From an uncultured Flavobacteriales bacterium (GTDB lineage: Bacteria > Bacteroidota > Bacteroidia > Flavobacteriales > BACL11), in the NCBI GenBank assembly GCA_905612305.1, contig CAJQRK010000005.1:27861-91860 (forward strand): 64,000 bases of DNA. Reading direction: 5' to 3'. Position numbers and translations under genes: made by a program. The first letter of the stretch is position 1; every line of letters starts with the position of its first letter. Positions 35,291-44,285 of this stretch are shown here, piece after piece. Under the pieces are notes generated by a model that saw only the letters and a list, made by a program, of their open reading frames with translations, had not been told where the DNA came from and ran no database searches.

Positions 35291-36802
35291 CTATAGGAGC
35301 GCTAGAATTTCATCTGCAATTTTACGGTCATTACTTAGTCTTGGCACTTTGTACTGTCCGCCTAATCGGTTATTTTGTTTCAACCATTTATAAAATTTAT
35401 TATTTTGAATGAGTATGATTTCGGGTGGATTTAGGATTAAGTTTTTAGTTCTTTTTGCTGCATAGTCTGAGTTTAGCTCTTTTAATTTATTATCGAGTTC
35501 TTGTTTGAAAAGCCGCATATCTTTTGGCGGTTTAGTAAATTCAATCAACCATTGATGTCCTCCAGAATCATTATCAATAAAAATAGGAGCTACAGTATAA
35601 TCTTTAATTGAAGCGTTATATTTGCTACATGCAGCCAATAAAGCACTATCCGTATTTTCAACCACTAATTCTTCCCCAAAAGTATTTAAGAAACTTTTGG
35701 TGCGCCCTATAATTTTTATCCGATACGGATTGGTTGCTGTAAAACGAACTACATCTCCAATTAAATACCGCCAAAGCCCTCCGTTGGTGCTTATTACTAA
35801 GGCGTAATCAATATTTAGCTGTACATCTTTTAAGGGTATTGCTTCACGAATTCCTTTTTTGTATTTTTTCATAGGGATAAATTCATAGAAGATGCCATAG
35901 TCCAACATTAATAATAAACCTTCTGATGGATTTTTGTCTTGTATTCCAATGAATCCTTCTGATGCATTGTAGCCTTCCAAATAATTCATTTTTTCAGAAG
36001 GAATAAGCGTTTTAAATTGAGATTTGTAAGGCTCAAAATTTATTCCACCATGCATATAGAGCTCTAGGTTTGGCCAAACTTCACTAATATTTTTTTTACC
36101 ACTTATGGTTAAAATACGCTTTAATAGGATTAACATCCAGGAGGGAACCCCTGTCAAATTTGTAATATTAGCTTTCACAGCTTGCCTAGCTATGCGTTCC
36201 AATTTACCTTCCCAATCTTCCATTAATGCAGTTTCAATATCAGGGATTCTATGATAATTTACCCAAAAAGGAAATTCATCTAAAAGGATTGCCGATAAAT
36301 CACCATCTTTATAATTCCCGGTTAATGATTTTTTAAGACTCCCTCCTAACATCAACCCCTTTCCATTATAGACATCCAAATTGCTAAAGTTGTTTCCGTA
36401 CAATGAGAGCATATCTTTTCCGCCCTTAAAATGACAATTTTTGAGAGAATCTTGAGTAATAGGGATGAATTTGCTTTGTGCATTTGTTGTCCCTGATGAT
36501 CTTGCAAACCATTTTATTTTTCCTGGCCAAAGTACATTTCGCTCTCCTTTTCTTGCTCTTTCAACAAATCCAGAAAACTCTTCATAGGTTCTAATTGGGA
36601 TATTCTTTGAAAAATGAGCGTAATCATTAATGGTGCTAAAATGATGCGCTTGGCCAAAAGCAGTATTTCTACCTTTTGAAATAAGAAAGTTAAATACTTT
36701 TTCCTGTGTCTTAATTGGCTTTTTGCAAAACTCATCAATATTTTTAATGCGTTTTTGCATCATAAATGAAAGAATAGAATTTTTAAGAGAAAGCTTGTTC
36801 AA
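35291..36802 (-). CDS. GH3-family acyl-adenylate/amide synthetase-like protein
   Basis: A roughly 503-aa member of the GH3 (auxin-responsive) superfamily, an ANL-type adenylating fold. Visible signatures: NTAFGQAHHF, the ATP-binding KWFARSSGTTNAQSKFIPIT, LEGYNASEGFIG and RYLIGDVVRF, with IKIIGRTKSFLNTFGEELV in the C-terminal hinge. Plant GH3 enzymes join amino acids to jasmonate or auxin; bacterial substrates are unknown. The start is uncertain: the frame is open to ATG 36898, which would overlap the divergent DUF2797 gene. TTG 36802 gives NKLSLKNSIL, which matches the usual N-terminal helix; ATG 36763 (MMQKRIKNIDEF) is the conservative alternative. Confidence 0.88.
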   Translation of the reverse strand: MNKLSLKNSILSFMMQKRIKNIDEFCKKPIKTQEKVFNFLISKGRNTAFGQAHHFSTINDYAHFSKNIPIRTYEEFSGFVERARKGERNVLWPGKIKWFARSSGTTNAQSKFIPITQDSLKNCHFKGGKDMLSLYGNNFSNLDVYNGKGLMLGGSLKKSLTGNYKDGDLSAILLDEFPFWVNYHRIPDIETALMEDWEGKLERIARQAVKANITNLTGVPSWMLILLKRILTISGKKNISEVWPNLELYMHGGINFEPYKSQFKTLIPSEKMNYLEGYNASEGFIGIQDKNPSEGLLLMLDYGIFYEFIPMKKYKKGIREAIPLKDVQLNIDYALVISTNGGLWRYLIGDVVRFTATNPYRIKIIGRTKSFLNTFGEELVVENTDSALLAACSKYNASIKDYTVAPIFIDNDSGGHQWLIEFTKPPKDMRLFKQELDNKLKELNSDYAAKRTKNLILNPPEIILIQNNKFYKWLKQNNRLGGQYKVPRLSNDRKIADEILALL

Positions 36803-36839
36803 TTTTGGTATATTTAGGGTTTGAAAAATACAAAAAATT

Positions 36840-37661
36840 ATGTTGAGAGATACGCTTAAAAAAATGGATACAGAGCTTAAGAAGGAGGTGCAATACACCT
36901 TAGATATTCACGGGATTTCTCATAAGATGAATAATTATATTGGCACGCAAATAAAGATACATTGGAGTGGTGTTGTAATTTGTCAATGTGGAAAAAAAGC
37001 GGATAAGTTTTATCGTTCCGGATATTGCTATAAATGTTATTGGGAATCGCCTTTAGCCTCACAAAGTATTTTTAAACCAGAATTATGTACTGCACATTTG
37101 GGAATTGAAGAGAGAGACTTGGAATGGGAAAAAGAATTTCAAATTGCTCCTCATTATGTGTATTTAGCAAACTCAAGTGGTATTAAAGTTGGTATTACTA
37201 GAGGGTCTCAGGGAGTAGTGAGGTGGATGGATCAAGGAGCAAGTCAAGCAATATTATTAGCTGAAGTGCCTAATAGAAGGTTTTCAGGAGATATTGAAGT
37301 CTCTCTAAAGCGCTTTGTTGCTGATGTAACCAATTGGAGGAAAATGCTTTCAGGAATTCCTGAATCAGTTGATTTAGTAAAAATGAAGGGGGAACTTGCC
37401 GTACATGTCCCTAAAGAGTTGAAACAATATATCTTGCCTAATAATACAGTAACTGAGATTAGATACCCAGTAACACAATATCCAAAAAAAATAAAGAGTG
37501 TGAAATTAGAAAGGACCCCTATTATTGAAGGAGAATTGTTGGGCATCAAAGGGCAATACTTATTGTTGGATGAGGATAGAGTATTTAATATCCGATCGCA
37601 TGAAGGGTTTATCTCAACCTTTTCGCATCAAGAAATTGCTCAGCAAGGCTTGTTATTTTAA
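36840..37661 (+). CDS. DUF2797 protein with Cys cluster
   Basis: A 273-aa protein of family DUF2797, found across bacteria, with no established function. The N-terminal part has a possible zinc-binding set, Cys48, Cys50, Cys63, Cys66 and Cys83 (CQCGKK, YCYKCYW, ELCTAH). A GIY-YIG-like stretch follows: HYVYLANSSGIKVGITRG (~143-160) is the pattern of GIY-YIG nuclease cores (YVY...GIKVGIT). It is divergent from the GH3-like gene and overlaps sppA by 9 nt at the 3' end. Confidence 0.87.
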   Translation: MLRDTLKKMDTELKKEVQYTLDIHGISHKMNNYIGTQIKIHWSGVVICQCGKKADKFYRSGYCYKCYWESPLASQSIFKPELCTAHLGIEERDLEWEKEFQIAPHYVYLANSSGIKVGITRGSQGVVRWMDQGASQAILLAEVPNRRFSGDIEVSLKRFVADVTNWRKMLSGIPESVDLVKMKGELAVHVPKELKQYILPNNTVTEIRYPVTQYPKKIKSVKLERTPIIEGELLGIKGQYLLLDEDRVFNIRSHEGFISTFSHQEIAQQGLLF

Positions 37662-39413
37662 TTCCATAATAAAAGGAACTCTCGCCTGAATTCGATCTCC
37701 TTTAAGTAATTCTTTAATTGGCTCAGTCATTTGAGTTGTGAAGCCGAACTTAGATAGAATTAGATCAGAAATACTAGCCTCTCCACTCAGTTTTAAAGCT
37801 AGCTCAGTAAAAGGATCTTTCTTTTTAGGTAAAGATATAATTCTATAATTTTCAATCTTTGCTAAAGAAGCAGCAATATTAATTGCTTTTTCAATACCCC
37901 CATAGGAATCAATTAATCCAATTTCTTTAGCATCATAACCAGCCCATATTCTCCCTTGCCCAATTTCATCTACAGCACTAGTATTCATGCCCCTGCCTTC
38001 TCCGACCTTAGTAATGAAGCCAATATACATATCAGATACACCTTTTTGTAATTTATTTTTCTCAAAAGTTGATAGTGGCCTGTTTATACCCATATCAGCA
38101 TATTTACCTGTATTAACCGTATCAATGGTAATGCCTAATTTATTTTTATAAAATTTACTTAGGTTAGGAATCATCCCAAATACACCGATTGATCCTGTTA
38201 GTGTTGTCGGATTAGCCACTATACTGTCAGCAGCACAGGCAATATAATACCCTCCACTTGCAGCATAATCACCCATTGAAACAACTAAGGGTTTTTCAGC
38301 TTTTGCTAAAATAGTTTCTCGCCAAATTACATCTGATGCTAAGGCACTTCCACCTGGAGAGTTTATTCTAAGGACAATGGCTTTTACATTTTTATCTTCT
38401 CTGGCTTTTTTTATTGCTGCAGAAGTACTTATTGAACCTATACTTTTCTCATCACCTCTCCCTGAGTTAATAGAGCCTGTTGCGTAAATAATAGCAATTT
38501 TATTTCTACTAATTTCTTTCTTTTTGCCTTTTACGTGTGTGTATTTGCTTAAAGTTATAATCGATAATTTTTCTGATCCCGTTAAAGCTTTTAAGTTGTT
38601 TTCTAATTGATCTTGATACAAAAGCGCATCTACATACTTATAGTCAACACAAGATTTTGCATTTTCAAGAATTAAAGTATTAGCATGTTGCTGTACCTCT
38701 GTTAAAGTTAATCCCCTTTGATTAGCAATACTATCCATAATATTGTCTGCAAAAGAATTGAGCAATAATTGCATTTGTTCTCTATTAGCAACACTTATTT
38801 TATCTAAGATAAAGGGTTCAACGGCACCTTTGAATTTCCCATGACGTATTATCTGGACATCTACATCTAATTTCTCTAGTAAACCTTTATAGAACATAAT
38901 ACTTGCGGATAATCCTTTTATTTCTATTATGCCTTTAGGGTTTAAATATATCTTATTTGCTACTGATGAGAGATAATAAGCCGCTTGACTATATACTTCT
39001 GAGTAAGCAATTATGGGCTTTCCAGTTTGTTTAAATTCTAGTAGTTTATTTCTAATCTCTTCTGTTTGTGATATGCCTGCATTTACAAAAGAGGTGTTGA
39101 TATATATAGCTTTAATTTTCTCGTCTGTTTTTGCTTTTTCAATGTTATCTAACACTTGTTTTAAAGAGATAGTTTTAGCAATATCTCCTGAGAAGTTTAG
39201 GCCATCAAATGGATTTTCTGAGGTTCTTTCTACTACTGATGTCTCAGAAAGATTGATATTTAAAATACTATTTTCCTTAACGATAACTTCATCTTCATTA
39301 TTTATTGAGGAAATACTTAGGCTAATAATTCCAATAAAGAGTAACGTAATTACAATTACTGATAATACCATTCCAATAATGGTAGACAATACATTTTTAA
39401 AAAAGGATTTCAT
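37653..39413 (-). CDS. sppA: Signal peptide peptidase SppA, 67-kDa type
   Basis: A 586-aa inner-membrane Ser/Lys protease that degrades cleaved signal peptides. A single N-terminal helix (about 12-33) is followed by two tandem SppA domains. The Lys general base is Lys195 (HGKFKGAVEPF), the nucleophile Ser386 (GDYAASGGYY), with NSPGG at 351-355. This is the full two-domain form rather than the short SppA36 type. It is divergent from folK and convergent with the DUF2797 gene. Confidence 0.95.
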   Translation of the reverse strand: MKSFFKNVLSTIIGMVLSVIVITLLFIGIISLSISSINNEDEVIVKENSILNINLSETSVVERTSENPFDGLNFSGDIAKTISLKQVLDNIEKAKTDEKIKAIYINTSFVNAGISQTEEIRNKLLEFKQTGKPIIAYSEVYSQAAYYLSSVANKIYLNPKGIIEIKGLSASIMFYKGLLEKLDVDVQIIRHGKFKGAVEPFILDKISVANREQMQLLLNSFADNIMDSIANQRGLTLTEVQQHANTLILENAKSCVDYKYVDALLYQDQLENNLKALTGSEKLSIITLSKYTHVKGKKKEISRNKIAIIYATGSINSGRGDEKSIGSISTSAAIKKAREDKNVKAIVLRINSPGGSALASDVIWRETILAKAEKPLVVSMGDYAASGGYYIACAADSIVANPTTLTGSIGVFGMIPNLSKFYKNKLGITIDTVNTGKYADMGINRPLSTFEKNKLQKGVSDMYIGFITKVGEGRGMNTSAVDEIGQGRIWAGYDAKEIGLIDSYGGIEKAINIAASLAKIENYRIISLPKKKDPFTELALKLSGEASISDLILSKFGFTTQMTEPIKELLKGDRIQARVPFIMELK

Positions 39414-39475
39414 ATAGGTATTTTTAGAATTGACAAAAATAAGAAATTTTAAAGAGACATTTTATAGTTTCTTCC

Positions 39476-39483
39476 TATATTTG
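39476..39483 (+). promoter_or_regulatory. Bacteroidota -7 box (TATATTTG) of folK-dNK
   Basis: An exact TAnnTTTG match 18 nt before ATG 39502, giving a leader of about 10 nt and excluding the longer folK frame from 39430 and probably ATG 39484. Confidence 0.6.
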
Positions 39484-39501
39484 ATGACTTTAAAGTTAAA
39501 T

Positions 39502-39987
39502 ATGAATATAGTTTTTTTACAATTAGGAAGTAATTTGGGAGATAGAGAGTTGTTATTGCAGGGCGCCATTGTTGCTATTGAGGAAAGAGTAGGGGGATTG
39601 GTTATAAAATCAAAAGTGTATGAAAGTGTGCCTTGGAGAGTGGAGGGGCAAGAAAACTATTTAAATCAGATTTTAAAAGTAAAAACTGAACTTCAGGCGG
39701 ATGATGTGTTATCGATTATATTGGATATTGAAAAGAATTTAGGCAGGCTAAGACTGGAAAAATGGGGCGAACGCTTAATTGATATTGATATTATTTTTTA
39801 TAATGATTCTATTATTGAAACTGCAGAATTATGTGTTCCGCATAAGCACATGCATGAACGCATGTTTGTATTGACTCCACTACATAATATTGCGCCTGAA
39901 ATGATGCACCCAAAATATAATAAAACGGTAGATGAATTATTTCAAATCTGTACGGATAAAGAGCTGGTAATAGAATATGCAGTATAA
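39502..39987 (+). CDS. folK: 2-amino-4-hydroxy-6-hydroxymethyldihydropteridine pyrophosphokinase
   Basis: A 161-aa folate-pathway enzyme that pyrophosphorylates 6-hydroxymethyl-dihydropterin. Signatures: LQLGSNLGDRE (5-15), VPWRVEGQENYLNQ (~41-54, pterin pocket) and the FolK stamp EKWGERLIDIDIIFYND (~93-109, Mg-binding Asp pair). PHKHMHERMFVLTPL is the closing segment. I start at ATG 39502 (MNIVFLQLG) because the promoter box is at 39476. It overlaps the following deoxynucleoside kinase gene by 11 nt, a gene pair widely conserved in Bacteroidota. Confidence 0.96.
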   Translation: MNIVFLQLGSNLGDRELLLQGAIVAIEERVGGLVIKSKVYESVPWRVEGQENYLNQILKVKTELQADDVLSIILDIEKNLGRLRLEKWGERLIDIDIIFYNDSIIETAELCVPHKHMHERMFVLTPLHNIAPEMMHPKYNKTVDELFQICTDKELVIEYAV

Positions 39988-40621
39988 ATTTGTAGTTATA
40001 GAAGGGAATATTGGTGCAGGTAAAACTACTTTGGCCACTATGCTGGCAAAGGACTATAATGCACGCTTAGTATTGGAAAATTTTAAGGAGAATCCTTTTT
40101 TGCCCAAATTTTATAAGGACCCTGAAAAACATGCCTTTCCATTGGAACTTTTTTTTATGGCAGAAAGGTATCATCAACTCAAAAAACAAAAAGAGCAAGA
40201 TTTATTTCAGCCGATTTCCATTGCTGATTATTTCTTTGTAAAGTCAAAGTTATTTGCCCAAAACAATTTGCAGAAAGATGAAAAACAGTTGTTTAATAGC
40301 TTGTTTGATATTATGCTTTCTTCTTTGCCAAAACCTGATTTGTTGGTGTACTTGTATGCTGATGTTAGTCGTTTACAATTGAACATTAAAAAAAGAGGAA
40401 GATGCTTTGAACAGAAAATTACAAATGAATATTTACAAAATATTCAAGATAGATATTTGGATTATTTGAGAAAGCAAACCTATTTTCCAGTTTTACTTCT
40501 TGATATATCTAATGTTGATTTTAAAGAAGATGAAAGAGTTTATGAAACAATTAGTGTCTTGCTAGACAAAACTTATGTGATAGGTGTGCATCAATTCAAC
40601 TTAGCTGAGCCAATGTTGTAA
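39977..40621 (+). CDS. Deoxynucleoside kinase (second paralogue, coupled to folK)
   Basis: A 214-aa dNK-family kinase. Walker A is GNIGAGKT (10-17); LENFKENPFLPKFYKDP (~33-49) is the substrate-side segment; the DRS equivalent reads ISIADYFFVKSKLFA, without the usual DR(S/T) pair, and the LID has KKRGRCFE. It shares the fold with the kinase at 34592, but the two are clearly diverged. Translational coupling to folK links deoxynucleoside salvage to folate supply, although the reason is not obvious. Its 3' end overlaps that of the sulfotransferase by 21 nt. Confidence 0.9.
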   Translation: MQYKFVVIEGNIGAGKTTLATMLAKDYNARLVLENFKENPFLPKFYKDPEKHAFPLELFFMAERYHQLKKQKEQDLFQPISIADYFFVKSKLFAQNNLQKDEKQLFNSLFDIMLSSLPKPDLLVYLYADVSRLQLNIKKRGRCFEQKITNEYLQNIQDRYLDYLRKQTYFPVLLLDISNVDFKEDERVYETISVLLDKTYVIGVHQFNLAEPML

Positions 40622-41503
40622 ATCTTTTCCGATAAGCTTTTCTAGCGTTAATATATCTTCTTTATAAATTTTTTGAGTAAGTTGTTTGGATACTTCTTTA
40701 CTTAAAGGTTCGGCTTTTTTATAAGCTGATTTAAATAAGAATTGAATAATAAAAGCAGGTAGATAACTGCTGAATTGAATGTTTGGGATTAAATTATAAT
40801 ACCTGAGTTTCATTATTAGCCACCCAAATATTCCTTTAGGCGTTCCTGAAACATTTGCTTTTTTACTTGTGTCAGGAATAAAAGTGTTATCTACATTTAG
40901 GAATTCAAAAATCTCCTGAGATGTTTCAATAGGATTTCTTACAAGCTCTTCAAATAATAAAATTTTTATATTGTCTTTTGGGAATAAACTATAGTAGCGT
41001 TCCAATTGCTCGGAATAATAACCTTTGTTCTTATAGTAGTATAGCGTACTCCAATTTTCAGCTTTGCGTTCTTCTTGCTTGTTGAAAGCAATCTCAAAAT
41101 CAGAAATTGGTTCTCGGTCAGCTCTTCTAGCATGTAAAAAATTAGAATAAGCACGCTCAACAGGCTGTCTGAGTACAGCAATAATTTTTGTCTCAGGAAG
41201 ATATTTGCGAATTAATTGTGGGCAATCTTCATTAGAAATATAAGACGGAGAAGCCTCTCCAATCGCTTTTTCATTTTTTACAGCATCAAAAAGAGCGTAG
41301 TACTGATCAAAAGTAGTTATTTTTTTTGTTTTCCTGCCATGGACTTTAAAATCATTAGCTTTTTGAAAATTATTAAAAAACATTGGTTCTTTATTAGCAG
41401 TCATAAAGATATCTGGATGTTGCTTTAAGTAGGTGTATAATGAAGTAGTTGCTGCCTTCATAGCACCGATAATAATAAAGTTAGGATGGGTTTTTTGTTT
41501 CAT
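40601..41503 (-). CDS. PAPS-dependent sulfotransferase
   Basis: A 300-aa enzyme of the carbohydrate sulfotransferase type (heparan-sulfate NDST-like). The 5'-phosphosulfate-binding loop is IIGAMKAATTSLYTYLKQHP (11-30, catalytic-type Lys15), and the 3'-phosphate motif is AVLRQPVERAYSNFLHARR (~109-127). GEASPSYI (~82-89) matches the family. It may sulfate a surface polysaccharide, glycolipid or flavobacterial lipid; the acceptor is unknown. The start codon lies immediately after a strong hairpin plus U-tract (41506-41540), so it needs a promoter that I cannot see or read-through. Confidence 0.92.
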   Translation of the reverse strand: MKQKTHPNFIIIGAMKAATTSLYTYLKQHPDIFMTANKEPMFFNNFQKANDFKVHGRKTKKITTFDQYYALFDAVKNEKAIGEASPSYISNEDCPQLIRKYLPETKIIAVLRQPVERAYSNFLHARRADREPISDFEIAFNKQEERKAENWSTLYYYKNKGYYSEQLERYYSLFPKDNIKILLFEELVRNPIETSQEIFEFLNVDNTFIPDTSKKANVSGTPKGIFGWLIMKLRYYNLIPNIQFSSYLPAFIIQFLFKSAYKKAEPLSKEVSKQLTQKIYKEDILTLEKLIGKDLQHWLS

Positions 41504-41505
41504 GA

Positions 41506-41540
41506 TAAAAAAATAAGCTCTTCTTTTGGAAGAGCTTATT
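41506..41540 (-). terminator. Intrinsic terminator after the OmpA/TPR lipoprotein gene
   Basis: A perfect 12-bp stem, AATAAGCTCTTC with GAAGAGCTTATT and a 5-nt loop, followed on the minus strand by a run of T. It lies 25 nt after the stop at 41565 and only 3 nt before the sulfotransferase ATG, so it could also attenuate that gene. Confidence 0.85.
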
Positions 41541-41564
41541 GTAGTTATATGTTAAGAGCCTTTT

Positions 41565-43229
41565 TTATTTTGTTAAAGCAATAAAAGATTTATTTGTTCG
41601 TAGGCTTACAAATTCTAAATCAATACTAGCTTCTGCTTTGTAGTTTGCATTTGCAGTAATAGCATTTTTTAAGTAGCCAATTGCATTATCATTATTTTCT
41701 GATCTGGCAGCGGCAATTGCATTTAAGTAATGACAAGCTGCAGTGCCCTCATTACAATTGATGTTGTTTTTTCCATTCATCAACTGAGCTAAAGCCGCAT
41801 TGTGCGATTTGCCATTTTTAAAGAATCTTGCCGCTTTTTTATATTCACCTTGTCTGATATCTAAAGTAGCTTGATTCAATTCAGAAGCATTAGCTTGATC
41901 AAATAATTTTTGTGCTTTTGCTAATTGCCCTCTTCTTGCAGCAACAATACCTTTGTTGTTAAGAATATCAGCTTGCGCACCTCCTAAAGCTTCTGCTTTT
42001 TCAAGATAAAGCATAGTTTCGCTTAAATCCCCGTCCGCCAAATGCATGCTAGCGATATTATTATATCCCCTCCAATCATTATGCAATTCAACTACTTTAT
42101 TGTAGATTCCTTCTTTTATAGTTGTGTTAGTAGCTAAAGTTGCTGAAAATAATAATTCTTTTACATCTAATACTTCAGGCGTAGTAGTTGATAAAGCAGC
42201 AATTTCTACGTCAGTTCTTTTTGATTCAAATGAACGAATTATAATAACTGCCTTTCTTAGTTGTGGTAATATATCATCCTCAAGGGCATCATAAATTTCA
42301 GCTAAGTCTCTAATTTGTTGTTCTCGTATTTCTACATCTTCTACTGCATTTACAATATTATTAATTCTTCTTTTGTCCTTAATGCCAGAAGCTTGAACTA
42401 AAGATTCGAATCCCTCCCAGTCTTCACCTAATGAAGTTTCAGTATATAGTTCATTGTTGCCTGCACCATCAACTTTTAAAGAACGTAATAATGTTTTTGT
42501 ATAGCTTAATGTGCTTTTCATTCTGTTATCAGACACATTATCATTTGTGTTTACTGATCCTTCTGGAGAAGCAAAAGATTTAATTTCAATAGAATGAGTT
42601 ATGTATCCATTTTTTACGAATTCTTTTAATTTTCTGATATTAGCATCACTTTTTTCAGTTGTTCTGATGTTAGATTGATTAACTAAAAAGTAGATAGTAG
42701 CAGTCTCTTCCAAAATTGTTTCATGCTCGTATCCGTGATTGGTGTTAGCAATATTTTCATTATCTAATACTCTTGTTGCCGTAGCAAGCACTCCATTAGC
42801 AATTGTTTTTGGCCCTAATACTTTTTCTTTCCCCTTTTCTTTAGCAGTAGCTCTTAATTCTAAAGTAGAATTCATCATATCGCTATTATATTCAATAGCA
42901 TCTTGATATTTAAAATTCCCACCTGTAGAATAAAAGATAGTTGCCTCTCCTCCAGTCGCTTCTTCACCTTGTATTGTTATTGTTTTAAAAGCAGTTTCTC
43001 CATTATTATATACAAGTACAGGAGTAAAATCAACAGTTACTTGTTTCGCGAAGTATTTTGCTGCAAATGAAGCATCTAATGATAATGCAACTTTACCACC
43101 ATGTGCTTGTAAAGTTGGCGGAGTAGTTGTAAAATTAACTGTCTCGTATTTACCAGCCATTTGATCTAGCCCGCAACCACTTAACATAAGTACTGCTACT
43201 ATTACATAAAAGATTTTTGAATTCCTCAT
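41565..43229 (-). CDS. Lipoprotein with OmpA-like domain and tetratricopeptide repeats
   Basis: A 554-aa lipoprotein (signal FYVIVAVLMLSGC, Cys19). Residues ~20-160 are a beta-rich region. Residues ~175-330 resemble an OmpA-type domain: TIYFLVNQSNIRTTEKSDANIRKLKEFV, then HSIEIKSFASPEGSVNTNDNVSDNRMKST, the standard SxxD/R pattern with an inserted stretch. The C-terminal ~170 residues are TPR-like helical pairs (NIASMHLADGDLSETMLYLEKAEALG; NNKGIVAARRGQLAKAQKLFDQA). An outer-membrane lipoprotein that binds peptidoglycan and a partner through TPRs is likely. It has its own promoter box and terminator, so it forms a single-gene unit. Confidence 0.85.
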   Translation of the reverse strand: MRNSKIFYVIVAVLMLSGCGLDQMAGKYETVNFTTTPPTLQAHGGKVALSLDASFAAKYFAKQVTVDFTPVLVYNNGETAFKTITIQGEEATGGEATIFYSTGGNFKYQDAIEYNSDMMNSTLELRATAKEKGKEKVLGPKTIANGVLATATRVLDNENIANTNHGYEHETILEETATIYFLVNQSNIRTTEKSDANIRKLKEFVKNGYITHSIEIKSFASPEGSVNTNDNVSDNRMKSTLSYTKTLLRSLKVDGAGNNELYTETSLGEDWEGFESLVQASGIKDKRRINNIVNAVEDVEIREQQIRDLAEIYDALEDDILPQLRKAVIIIRSFESKRTDVEIAALSTTTPEVLDVKELLFSATLATNTTIKEGIYNKVVELHNDWRGYNNIASMHLADGDLSETMLYLEKAEALGGAQADILNNKGIVAARRGQLAKAQKLFDQANASELNQATLDIRQGEYKKAARFFKNGKSHNAALAQLMNGKNNINCNEGTAACHYLNAIAAARSENNDNAIGYLKNAITANANYKAEASIDLEFVSLRTNKSFIALTK

Positions 43230-43263
43230 TTATTTTGTTTTTTTGATTGGTCTATAATTGTCG

Positions 43264-43271
43264 CAAATGTA
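43264..43271 (-). promoter_or_regulatory. Bacteroidota -7 box (TACATTTG) of the OmpA/TPR lipoprotein gene
   Basis: An exact TAnnTTTG match on the minus strand, followed by C, 34 nt before ATG 43229. Confidence 0.55.
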
Positions 43272-43356
43272 AAAAATATTAAAGCTTAATAGATGAAAAC
43301 GGGTTCTTTTTTCATATTAATTATTAGTAATTAAATAAAAAAGAAAACAATTGATT

Positions 43357-43364
43357 AGATTTGC
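43357..43364 (+). promoter_or_regulatory. Bacteroidota -7 box (TAGATTTG) before the 43384 gene
   Basis: An exact TAnnTTTG match followed by C, 19 nt before ATG 43384. It rules against any start upstream of about 43371. Confidence 0.55.
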
Positions 43365-43383
43365 TAAATTATTAATGAACCTC

Positions 43384-44274
43384 ATGAAAACGACAATCAG
43401 CTTATTTTTTCTTTTGATATTTTGTTCAAATACTATTATTGGACAAGAGAATTCAATATATGATGCAATTAAAGAAAAGCAAATTATTGACACTTCTTCT
43501 GCATTAGATATTTCAACATCTGAGGCATTGAATAATAATTTAGTAACATTTACACACATAAAGAAAAAATCTATTTCAAAGTTTTTTTTAAATAATTTAA
43601 GTTTAGGTGTTAGTTATGGAATTAGTGAATTTAAAGGAGATATTAAGCAGGATGGATTTAGTAATCCTGATAACATGAATATCGCATACAATTTTCGACT
43701 TACTAAGAAAATAAATAATTTAATTTCTATTTCTTCAGAAGTTTTATTTGGAGTTTTGAATGGAAGCAAAAAAAATGAAAGTTATTTAATTTCCGAGACA
43801 CAATCTACTGAAGCATATGATCCGTATGATCGCTATGAAAAATTAGGAGAAGACTTTACTGCTGATTTTTTTGAGCTTGATTTAATCACAAGCATTAATC
43901 TAGAGAGTGTCTTAAAGCATTATTATTCTAAATACTCAGACAATAATCGTTTTGATATTTGTTATAATATTGGGCTGGGTATTACATCTTTTAAGAGTAT
44001 TAAACGAAATAATGAATCTAATACTTATATATATGGTTATGGATATAAAGATTTAGAAGAAGAATACGAAAGTGCTAAAGCTTTTTTTGAGAGACCAAAA
44101 GCAAGAGTTATAAGTTATGGTTATAGTGTTAGTTATTTGATAAATTCTAGAATAAAATGTAAATTACTTTTTTTAGGAAAATTAGCTGATACAGATTTTT
44201 TAGATTCATCTTTAATGAATCAGCAAAATGATAAGTTTCGTCATATCTCTTTGGGTTTAGATTATGCATTCTAG
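43384..44274 (+). CDS. Predicted outer-membrane beta-barrel protein, unknown function
   Basis: A 296-aa protein with a signal peptide (MKTTISLFFLLIFCSNTIIGQE). From residue ~65 alternating strands rich in Tyr, Ser and Phe occur (NNLSLGVSYGISEFKGDIKQDG; LISISSEVLFGVLNGSK; RFDICYNIGLGITSF; RVISYGYSVSYLINSR) and the chain ends HISLGLDYAF, a C-terminal Phe strand typical of barrels. No known family was recognised. The promoter box at 43357 supports ATG 43384; ATG 43375 is also possible. The gene ends 11 nt from the convergent TrmH-like gene. Confidence 0.78.
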   Translation: MKTTISLFFLLIFCSNTIIGQENSIYDAIKEKQIIDTSSALDISTSEALNNNLVTFTHIKKKSISKFFLNNLSLGVSYGISEFKGDIKQDGFSNPDNMNIAYNFRLTKKINNLISISSEVLFGVLNGSKKNESYLISETQSTEAYDPYDRYEKLGEDFTADFFELDLITSINLESVLKHYYSKYSDNNRFDICYNIGLGITSFKSIKRNNESNTYIYGYGYKDLEEEYESAKAFFERPKARVISYGYSVSYLINSRIKCKLLFLGKLADTDFLDSSLMNQQNDKFRHISLGLDYAF

Positions 44275-44285
44275 ATGTTTGAATA

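Noticed and set aside
39013-39417. 134-codon ORF antisense to sppA
   Set aside because: Shadow of the sppA 5' part with no recognisable domain.
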